From NCBI GenBank assembly GCA_031254095.1, contig JAIRVC010000161.1:1-7443 (forward strand): DNA of 7,443 bases, given 5' to 3'. A model generated the notes under the pieces. It searched no databases. It was given only the letters and a program-made list of their open reading frames with translations, and was not told the DNA's origin. The position numbers were made by a program, and so were the translations under genes. The DNA comes from Acidobacteriota bacterium (GTDB taxonomy: Bacteria; Acidobacteriota; UBA6911). Positions 1 to 6,567 of the stretch are shown one piece after another (the stretch's first letter is position 1; every line of letters begins with the position of its first letter).

Positions 1-1694
<1,694 letters not shown>

Positions 1695-1698
<4 letters not shown>

Positions 1699-2129
1699 CC
1701 CGCGCGGCTCTTGCCGAACATGAGCGCCTTGTTGCCGCCATTCTGCATCTGGCGCATCATGAAAATCCAGAAGCCGATTATTATCAATATCGGCAGGCCG
1801 TTGAGCAGGATCATCGTCAGCATCGAAGTGCCGGAAGACCTTTCGATTTTTACCGCGACGCCGTTGTTGTTGAGTTCGTTCGCAATGTCATACGCGGCGT
1901 CAAGCGGAATAAAGGTTTTAAATTTTTCGCCGTGAATCGATTCGCCTTTAAGCTCCTCTCCAGTAATTGTAACTTTCTGTATCCTTCTGGCCTGCATGTC
2001 CTGACGGAAAGTCGTAAAATCCTTCTCGGTCAGGTTGGCGTCCGGCGTGTTAAAAATGAACTGCCATGACAAAATCATCACGACGCCGACTACCATCCAT
2101 ATCAGAACACTTTTAAAATTGGCGCTCAA
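1695..2129 (-). CDS. ftsH: FtsH membrane-anchor part (N-terminal portion of a split ftsH)
   Basis: This 144-residue frame is the N-terminal region of FtsH. It has a first membrane helix at about 8-26 (starting VLIWMVVG) and an extracytoplasmic domain at about 27-103. A second helix follows at about 104-125, then the typical MRQMQNGG and FGKSRA juxtamembrane motifs before an abrupt TGA. In intact FtsH, FGKSRA continues directly through a short linker into VTFKDVAG, and that linker is found in the next frame, offset by one base. A TTG start at 2129 is preferred because GGAGG sits 8 bases upstream and the protein then begins just before the first helix. An in-frame ATG at 2180 would add 17 residues unlike the family and has no ribosome site. 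The gene starts 123 bases after the tilS stop, with a possible promoter of its own in that gap. Confidence 0.88.
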
Positions 2130-2137
2130 CTGAAAAA

Positions 2138-2142
2138 CCTCC
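2138..2142 (-). promoter_or_regulatory. Ribosome binding site deciding the TTG start of ftsH
   Basis: GGAGG on the minus strand lies 8 bases before a TTG codon at 2127-2129. It is the only strong Shine-Dalgarno match in the tilS-ftsH gap. It supports TTG over the in-frame upstream ATG at 2180, which is preceded by GCCGCC. Confidence 0.75.
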
Positions 2143-2206
2143 GGGGTAAACCACCTCGGCAATACCGCCGGATGAAACATGGCGGCACCCGAAATTACAA
2201 CGTATC

Positions 2207-2215
2207 AGTATACCA
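2207..2215 (-). promoter_or_regulatory. Possible extended -10 promoter ahead of ftsH
   Basis: The minus strand reads TGGTATACT, an extended -10 element (TGn plus TATACT), about 78 bases before the TTG start of ftsH. No good -35 hexamer lies at the right distance, which is tolerable for extended -10 promoters. It would give ftsH transcription independent of tilS. This rests on sequence alone. Confidence 0.35.
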
Positions 2216-2252
2216 GACCTCCCAACAAGATAACCCGCATATTTATATATAT

Positions 2253-3674
2253 CTATGCATCCACTATCATTTCCGCCAGCAGGAGCGTGTCGGATTCCAG
2301 CCGTGCTTCGTATCCGCGCGCCGGGCGAAATCCGGGAATCCATATTACGCCGCCGCCGATGGCAAGCATGGGCAGGAACGCGCGCCGCTCCGGCGGGATT
2401 TTAGCGCCGATAAGCATTTTTTTTACCTTTCCGCGTTCTTTGCCCCCATGGCGGTCGCCCGGTTTTCGTGAACGTATCGTAAGCCGCTCCGGCAGCGCGG
2501 CAAGTTCCAGCAATGCCTGACGCCGGTTTTCGGATTCCGTTTTTATTTCCGCATCCCGACGGATAACCGTAAAGCGAAACAACGCCCTGATTTCAGGTAT
2601 ATAAATTTCTCCCGGAACGCTCAGGGAATACGAATAACCGGCAGCCTGTTCCGGCGGGTGTTTTTGCAGCAGCAGGCGGCCGAATCGGCGGATTCCCCGG
2701 CCGCCGCCGGGAATCGGCGTCTCGCCGCTGCCCGTTTGTTTTTTACAGAGCGACAGAAGATTTTCAATATGCGCCGCGCCGATGTTTCGCGTTGAACCGA
2801 AGCCTTCTTTCAGCCCAAGCCGCAGAACCTGTTTTTGCAGCGCGGGATGAAGGTTTAAAAGCCCGGATATATCCAGCGAAATTCCTTCCTCTGTTTCGGC
2901 ACAAAGATTCGCAAGCGCCGCCCGCGCCTGCGCTTCAATAAAATCCCATGTCTCGCGGGCGATGCCGGTTTCACGCGCCAGAGCGTCAATCAGCCGCGGA
3001 TTGAAATTTTTCTCAAGATAAGGAATCAGTTCCAGCCGGATGCGGTTTCTGGCGTAATGAAGTTCGGCGTTGGTGGAATCCTCGCGCCAGCGAACGGCTT
3101 TGTCTTTCAGGTAGCCGCGAATCAATTCCCGCGAACAGTCGATCAGCGGCCGCGCGATTTCATCGCCGAGAACCGGCCGTATGGCAGAGAGTCCTTCAAG
3201 CCCGCTGCCGCGCAGGAGGCGAAAAATCGCGGTTTCAGCCTGATCGTTCCGGTTGTGTCCGACCGCGATTTTTTGCGCGCCAACCTTTTGCGCCGCGCGG
3301 CGCAAAAAAGCGTAACGCGCGCGGCGGGCGCAGGCTTCGAGATTTTCTCCCGAATCTCCGGCCTGTTTTTTGACGTCAATAGTTTCCGTAACGCAGGGAA
3401 TTTCAAGCGTTTCACACAGGCGCCGCGTAAACACGGCGTCGGCGTCTCCTTCCGCGCCGCGGATGCAATGGTTCAGGTGGGCGGCAGTCAGAGTGAGCTC
3501 CATTTCGCGCGCGAACGTTTTCAGGCACAACAGCAGGGCCGTGGAATCCGCGCCTCCCGATGCCGCGACAACGACATGTTCTCCCCGCCGAATCATTCCG
3601 TAATCACGGATGGTTCGGCGAACCCGCGATTCAAGAGCGTGAAATCGAATCTTTTTTCTTTCAGCAGTTGTCAT
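2253..3674 (-). CDS. tilS: tRNA(Ile)-lysidine synthase TilS
   Basis: A 473-residue cytoplasmic enzyme that uses ATP to attach lysine to C34 of the CAU-anticodon tRNA-Ile, switching it from reading AUG to reading AUA; it is generally essential. Seen: the PP-loop SGGADST at 39-45, the AHLNHCIRG segment at 65-73, HNRNDQAET at 140-148 (the family's HxxDDQxET, with Asn in place of the first Asp), and REDSTN then YARNRIR at about 197-213. A central substrate-binding region follows. The C-terminal lysidine synthetase domain spans about 398-460, with RSRKPGDRH, then KKMLIGAKIP and IWIPGF. Length is slightly above the E. coli enzyme but usual for the family. The ATG at 3674 is the first plausible start. 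Its ribosome site is poor, and an 8-codon frame (ATG at 3697) ends with a TGA overlapping this ATG. The gene heads the tilS-ftsH-folP run. Identity is secure. Confidence 0.95.
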   Translation of the reverse strand: MTTAERKKIRFHALESRVRRTIRDYGMIRRGEHVVVAASGGADSTALLLCLKTFAREMELTLTAAHLNHCIRGAEGDADAVFTRRLCETLEIPCVTETIDVKKQAGDSGENLEACARRARYAFLRRAAQKVGAQKIAVGHNRNDQAETAIFRLLRGSGLEGLSAIRPVLGDEIARPLIDCSRELIRGYLKDKAVRWREDSTNAELHYARNRIRLELIPYLEKNFNPRLIDALARETGIARETWDFIEAQARAALANLCAETEEGISLDISGLLNLHPALQKQVLRLGLKEGFGSTRNIGAAHIENLLSLCKKQTGSGETPIPGGGRGIRRFGRLLLQKHPPEQAAGYSYSLSVPGEIYIPEIRALFRFTVIRRDAEIKTESENRRQALLELAALPERLTIRSRKPGDRHGGKERGKVKKMLIGAKIPPERRAFLPMLAIGGGVIWIPGFRPARGYEARLESDTLLLAEMIVDA

Positions 3675-3862
3675 TTAATCAGCGCTTTCTTGGACATATA
3701 GAAGTAATTACAAAACCTCTTGAAAGGCAACAGGATTTTGAACCACGAATTTATACAAATGCGATAAAGCCAATATGTTTTTATTTGTACCGGTGCATTC
3801 ACACCCTGAGCGTGAACCTGACCGACAAACCAATTGACCACTCCGGATTCGCGACGCAGGGG

Positions 3863-3904
3863 TTAATAACGGATTAATAACGGGGATGCGCGACGTAATA
3901 ATCC
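3863..3904. repeat. Short tandem and inverted repeats upstream of the tRNA-Gln promoter
   Basis: Two adjacent 11-base units, TTAATAACGGA (3863-3873) and TTAATAACGGG (3874-3884), differ by one base. The block GGATTAATAACG (3871-3882) is also an imperfect inverted match to CGTAATAATCC (3894-3904), one base being unpaired, with 11 bases between the arms. The cluster ends 5 bases before the tRNA -35 box, in the gap between the divergent tilS and tRNA-Gln genes. It could be an operator or an upstream AT-rich activating region. Function is unproven. Confidence 0.5.
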
Positions 3905-3909
3905 GGCTC

Positions 3910-3938
3910 TTGAATCCACGCGAAAGTTCTTTTAAAAT
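3910..3938 (+). promoter_or_regulatory. Sigma70-type promoter of tRNA-Gln
   Basis: TTGAAT at 3910-3915 and TAAAAT at 3933-3938 are separated by exactly 17 bases. Transcription would start near 3945, about 6 bases before the mature tRNA 5' end, which fits a stable-RNA promoter with a short leader for RNase P to remove. Confidence 0.7.
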
Positions 3939-3950
3939 TAACAGTTGCGT

Positions 3951-4024
3951 TGGGAGATCGTCTAACGGTAGGACAGATGGCTCTGGACCATCCAGTCGGG
4001 GTTCGAATCCCTGTCTCCCAGCCA
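3951..4024 (+). tRNA. tRNA-Gln (anticodon CUG), 3' CCA encoded
   Basis: The cloverleaf can be folded by hand. The acceptor stem TGGGAGA pairs perfectly with TCTCCCA. The D stem is GTCT/GGAC. The anticodon stem GATGG/CCATC encloses the loop CTCTGGA, which gives anticodon CTG. The T stem CGGGG/CCCTG encloses TTCGAAT. The discriminator base is G and CCA is encoded at 4022-4024. Acceptor and anticodon fit glutamine tRNA reading CAG codons. It stands alone on the plus strand, diverging from tilS; a repeat element begins 15 bases after its end. Confidence 0.97.
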
Positions 4025-4038
4025 CTCCTTTCTCATTA

Positions 4039-4160
4039 GAGAACCTCAAAAAATCAAAAATAAAGGCTTGCGACCGAGACAAAAGCGGAGGTTCCTTCTG
4101 ACGAAATGAGCGTTCCGGATCGGTCGCATAACGCAGAGTTTAGGGGTTTTAGAAGTTCTC
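4039..4160 (-). repeat. MITE-like structured repeat, copy A
   Basis: This 122-base sequence is the inverted partner of the repeat at 5057-5182. They match in about three quarters of positions by hand alignment, across the full length. Read on the minus strand it begins GAGAACTTCTAAAA, and the complement of its other end is GAGAACCTCAAAAA, so its termini are inverted repeats (12 of 14). Inside, GCGACCGA (4070-4077) and TCGGTCGC (4120-4127) pair perfectly, so the whole unit could fold as one long interrupted hairpin. It has no coding capacity of its own. It starts 15 bases after the tRNA-Gln CCA and ends at the base before the plsC GTG, so it makes up the plsC leader. No clear target-site duplication is visible. 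Best described as a non-autonomous mobile or structural repeat; the parent family is unknown. Confidence 0.75.
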
Positions 4161-4955
4161 GTGGAAAACGTCAGAGCGAAACTGTTTACAATATGGTGCT
4201 GGACGGCGTGCGGCCTGAGCACCGCGTTCTGGGCGTCGGTTTCAATTGCCGGCAGCTTCGCGTCCGGAAGCGGCCGGTTGCAGCACTACTGTATGCGCCG
4301 GTGGTCAAAGGACAACCTCTGGTTAAGCCGCGCCCGCGTGGAGATCGAAGGGCTGGAAAATATTGACCGCGCCCGCCCGCAGATATTTACGGTAAATCAC
4401 AGCGGCCTTCACGACATTCTTTCACTGTCGGCGCATCTTCCGATTCAGTTTCGCTGGATCGCGAAAAAATCCCTCTTTAAGGTTCCTTTCATGGGCTGGC
4501 ATATGCGGCGTTCCGGCTACATCCCTATCGACCGTGAAAACCCAAGGGAAGCGGCCAAAAGCATCGTGGCGGCGGCCATGGAGATAGCCGGCGGCGTCAA
4601 CGCCATCGCGTTTCCGGAAGGAACCCGCAGCAGAACCGGCGCGATTGGCGAATTCCACAGCGGCGCGTTCGCGCTTTGTCTTCGCGCCAACGTTCCACTC
4701 GTTCCTATAGTGGTGGAGGGCAGTTACCGGGTTATCGCCCCGCACACGCTGCGGGTAAATCCCGGAACCGTTATCCGCATCAAAATATGCCGTCCGATTG
4801 ACGTGACTTCTTATCAAAAGTCTGAAAAAAAGCGGCTTATGGAAGACGCCTTCGCGATAATGAGCGACAGCCTCGCTGAATTGCAAAGCCGAAAACAGCC
4901 GGATGAAGAATTATGGGATCCCGTCCGCCGCTGGATCAAAGGAAACACTGATTAA
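4161..4955 (+). CDS. plsC: 1-acyl-sn-glycerol-3-phosphate acyltransferase (PlsC/LPLAT family)
   Basis: A 264-residue acyltransferase of the PlsC family, which acylates lysophosphatidic acid to phosphatidic acid at the inner membrane in phospholipid synthesis. Seen in order: an N-terminal hydrophobic segment at about 7-31; the catalytic HX4D motif in NHSGLHDI (His80, Asp85); KKSLFKVPFMG at 102-112; GYIPIDR at 119-125; FPEGTRSR at 151-158, the glycerol-phosphate binding motif; and VPIVVEGS at 181-188. Length is normal. The GTG at 4161 is the only start that keeps the membrane segment; the frame is closed by a TGA at 4107. Only a weak AGAAG precedes the GTG, and the entire leader back to 4039 is repeat copy A. 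A second copy follows 101 bases after the stop, inverted. The fold and reaction class are secure; exact acceptor and acyl specificity cannot be read from sequence. Confidence 0.9.
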   Translation: MENVRAKLFTIWCWTACGLSTAFWASVSIAGSFASGSGRLQHYCMRRWSKDNLWLSRARVEIEGLENIDRARPQIFTVNHSGLHDILSLSAHLPIQFRWIAKKSLFKVPFMGWHMRRSGYIPIDRENPREAAKSIVAAAMEIAGGVNAIAFPEGTRSRTGAIGEFHSGAFALCLRANVPLVPIVVEGSYRVIAPHTLRVNPGTVIRIKICRPIDVTSYQKSEKKRLMEDAFAIMSDSLAELQSRKQPDEELWDPVRRWIKGNTD

Positions 4956-5056
4956 TTTAACTGTTTTATCAGGCCCGTTTATTCGTATACAGGCGTTCCC
5001 TTTGCCACCGCCCACGGGGCGAACATATATTAAGCCCACAGTCCGGAGGGTTTTGC

Positions 5057-5182
5057 AGGGAACCACTAAAAGCCCCAAACTCCGCGTAACGCGGCCGATC
5101 CAAAATACTCATTTACGTAAATGTAAACTCTGCTTTCGTCCCGGCCGCAAACCTTGATTTTTGGAGTTTTTAGAGGTTCCCT
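5057..5182 (+). repeat. MITE-like structured repeat, copy B
   Basis: A 126-base unit, inverted relative to copy A at 4039-4160. Its ends are long terminal inverted repeats: 5057-5078 matches the complement of 5161-5182 at 19 of 22 positions, with outermost bases AGGGAACC. Inner arms GCGGCCG (5091-5097) and CGGCCGC (5142-5148) pair, and the centre holds the perfect palindrome CATTTACGTAAATG (5110-5123). Where copy A has GAGAAC/GTTCTC and GCGACCG/CGGTCGC, copy B has GGGAAC/GTTCCC and GCGGCCG/CGGCCGC, so both changes preserve pairing. It lies between the convergent plsC and the 5209-5451 gene, where a hairpin could stop transcription in both directions. It has no coding potential. The 4956-5056 stretch before it shows no gene. 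Confidence 0.8.
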
Positions 5183-5208
5183 GTAATTAATGTTTAGCGC
5201 CAGTTGGT

Positions 5209-5451
5209 CTATGTTTTTGCTTTGAGCTGTTCGTTGTTGTTTTCAATGAACGTACGAATATCGCCGGAAAAATCGAGAAGGCGAATCCATTGCTCTTTGT
5301 AAAGGGTCACGGGAAAACGACCCAAGCCGTAAATCGACAGCGCACCCTTTTCACTTACTTTCATGGCTAGCTCTTTGGAAGAAGCTTTTTTCAGAGCATC
5401 GTTTTCAGCACGCAGTTTTTCCAGTTCAGCCTTTAAATCTTCTTCGCCCAT
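5209..5451 (-). CDS. Small leucine-zipper protein of unknown function (80 residues)
   Basis: I cannot assign a function. The first 22 residues are a short leucine zipper: Leu6, Leu13 and Leu20 at seven-residue spacing, Leu10 between, and Asn17 at the other core position, as in parallel dimeric zippers. After a Lys/Ser linker comes a compact region, about residues 33-76, with VSEKGALSIYGLGRFP, then VTLYKEQWIRLL, ending in an acidic-amide helix. From memory, small proteins with this VSEKG...YGLGRFPVTLYKEQW signature recur in many bacteria, so it is likely a real conserved family. There is no signal peptide or membrane segment. The start is well supported: AGGAGG lies 5 bases before the ATG. It follows the aldo/keto reductase by 59 bases on the same strand and may share its transcript. 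A dimeric cytoplasmic protein is the safe inference. Confidence 0.8.
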   Translation of the reverse strand: MGEEDLKAELEKLRAENDALKKASSKELAMKVSEKGALSIYGLGRFPVTLYKEQWIRLLDFSGDIRTFIENNNEQLKAKT

Positions 5452-5456
5452 TACAT

Positions 5457-5462
5457 CCTCCT
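5457..5462 (-). promoter_or_regulatory. Strong ribosome binding site of the small zipper gene
   Basis: AGGAGG on the minus strand, 5 bases before the ATG at 5449-5451. This near-perfect Shine-Dalgarno match is a main reason to accept the 80-residue frame as a real, well-translated gene. Confidence 0.8.
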
Positions 5463-5510
5463 ATGTTTGCTTAATTAAATATTTTGACTCTATCATAATA
5501 CCGCCTGAAA

Positions 5511-6473
5511 TCATATCTCCGCGATTTCATCCGGGGTCAGTTCAATTTTTGCCGCGCCTGTAAATCCATCCACCTGTTCCGGACGGCGCGCGCCGACGAT
5601 AGCCGCCGTTACAGCCGGATGGTTCAGCGTCCACGCGATGGCGACTTCGCCCGGAGAACAGCCGCGGCGTTTTCCTATGGCGCGCAATTTCTCGACAATC
5701 GCAAGGTTTTCAGTAAGTTTTGGCTCCGTAAAATCCTTATGATAACGCCGCCAGTCGTTCCGGGGCATCGCCGCGATGCGTTCGCGCGTCATTGCGCCGG
5801 AAAGCAGCCCTGATTTCATTGGCGAATAAACGATTACGCCGATGTCGTGAGCGCCGCAATAGGGCAGAGTTTCGGCCTCGACGCCGCGCGACAGGATGGA
5901 ATAGGAAGGCTGGAGCGTCGCGACAGGCGCGATCGGGCGTATGCGCTCCATTTGCGACGCCGTAAAATTTGAAACGCCGATGGCGCGAACCTTCCCTTCT
6001 TTTTTCATGTCCGCAAGGGTTTGCCACGCCTGTTCAAGCCCCGGATCGTCGGGATTGGTAAAACCCGCGCCGAAAGCCGGCCAGTGAATCTGATACAGAT
6101 CTATCGCCTCCACGCCAAGCCGCCGCAGACTAGCTTCGAGTTCCGCGCGCAGCGATTCCGGCTTCAGGCTGTGTGAGACTTTTCCTTTTTCATCCCACAC
6201 GAGGCTGCATTTTGTGAAAACAAGCGGACGCCGCCATTGAGGTAATTCAGCCAGCGCGCGGCAGACGATTTCCTCGGAATGACCAAGTCCGTAGGCCGCC
6301 GCGGTATCAATCCAGTTTATGCCCAGATCAACGGCGCGGTGAATGGCCGCGATTGATTCCCTGTCGTCCTGCGGCCCCCAGCCGAAAGCCCAACCCCCGC
6401 CGCCAATCGCCCATGCTCCGAGTCCGATTGGAGTTATCTGATAACCCGTATTTCCAAGTTTTCGTTTTTCCAT
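5511..6473 (-). CDS. Aldo/keto reductase family oxidoreductase
   Basis: A 320-residue TIM-barrel oxidoreductase expected to use NADPH to reduce aldehydes or ketones in the cytoplasm. All four catalytic positions are present: Asp56 and Tyr61 in IDTAAAYG, Lys88 in VFTKC, and His130 in YQIHWP. Also seen: RKLGNTGYQITPIGLGAWAI at the start, the VRAIGVSNF signature at 162-170, and AIVGARRPEQVDG near the C-terminus, where the cofactor phosphate is normally bound. Length is typical. The ATG at 6473 is chosen because homologues begin with M-E-x-R-K-L-G. An in-frame ATG at 6503 would add ten residues and has no better ribosome site. The frame stays open much further upstream, but that part is antisense to the VWFA gene. 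The substrate cannot be deduced. It is transcribed away from the VWFA gene and toward the small zipper gene. Confidence 0.9.
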   Translation of the reverse strand: MEKRKLGNTGYQITPIGLGAWAIGGGGWAFGWGPQDDRESIAAIHRAVDLGINWIDTAAAYGLGHSEEIVCRALAELPQWRRPLVFTKCSLVWDEKGKVSHSLKPESLRAELEASLRRLGVEAIDLYQIHWPAFGAGFTNPDDPGLEQAWQTLADMKKEGKVRAIGVSNFTASQMERIRPIAPVATLQPSYSILSRGVEAETLPYCGAHDIGVIVYSPMKSGLLSGAMTRERIAAMPRNDWRRYHKDFTEPKLTENLAIVEKLRAIGKRRGCSPGEVAIAWTLNHPAVTAAIVGARRPEQVDGFTGAAKIELTPDEIAEI

Positions 6474-6509
6474 ATCCCGTTTCTTAACCTTTACGCAATT
6501 CATGGATTG

Positions 6510-6539
6510 TTGACTTAACTTCAAAGCAACCATTATAAT
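6510..6539 (+). promoter_or_regulatory. Sigma70-type promoter of the VWFA-domain gene, with a palindromic -10
   Basis: TTGACT (6510-6515) and a consensus TATAAT (6534-6539) are 18 bases apart, predicting a start near 6546 and a leader of about 22 bases. The -10 lies inside the perfect palindrome CATTATAATG (6531-6540), so the minus strand also reads TATAAT at 6537-6532, pointing at the aldo/keto reductase. No good -35 is seen for that direction. Confidence 0.75.
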
Positions 6540-6554
6540 GCAACTTTTGAAAAT

Positions 6555-6560
6555 AAAGGA
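6555..6560 (+). promoter_or_regulatory. Ribosome binding site of the VWFA-domain gene
   Basis: AAAGGA ends 7 bases before the ATG at 6568-6570. It favours that ATG over the ATG at 6563, which is in another frame and too close. Confidence 0.65.
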
Positions 6561-6567
6561 AAATGCA

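Noticed and set aside
2253..2343. A small minus-strand frame overlapping the end of tilS and the start of ftsH.
   Set aside because: It overlaps the well-supported TilS C-terminal domain in another frame and has no domain features.
3801..3850. A possible tRNA-like or stem-loop RNA on the minus strand around TTCACGCTCAGGGTGTGAA.
   Set aside because: Only one 5-bp stem forms; no cloverleaf or promoter supports an RNA gene.
3708..4082. A minus-strand frame of 124 codons across the tRNA-Gln gene.
   Set aside because: It includes the RQGFEPRLDGPEPSVLPLDDLP-type peptide that arises whenever a tRNA is translated on its antisense strand, a well-known false gene.
4106..4366. An ATG-initiated frame of 86 codons starting inside repeat copy A.
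   Set aside because: It overlaps plsC in a different frame and has no similarity to any family I recognise.
5009..5021. A 5-bp perfect hairpin, CGCCC-ACG-GGGCG, after plsC.
   Set aside because: It is not followed by a T run, so I do not call it an intrinsic terminator.
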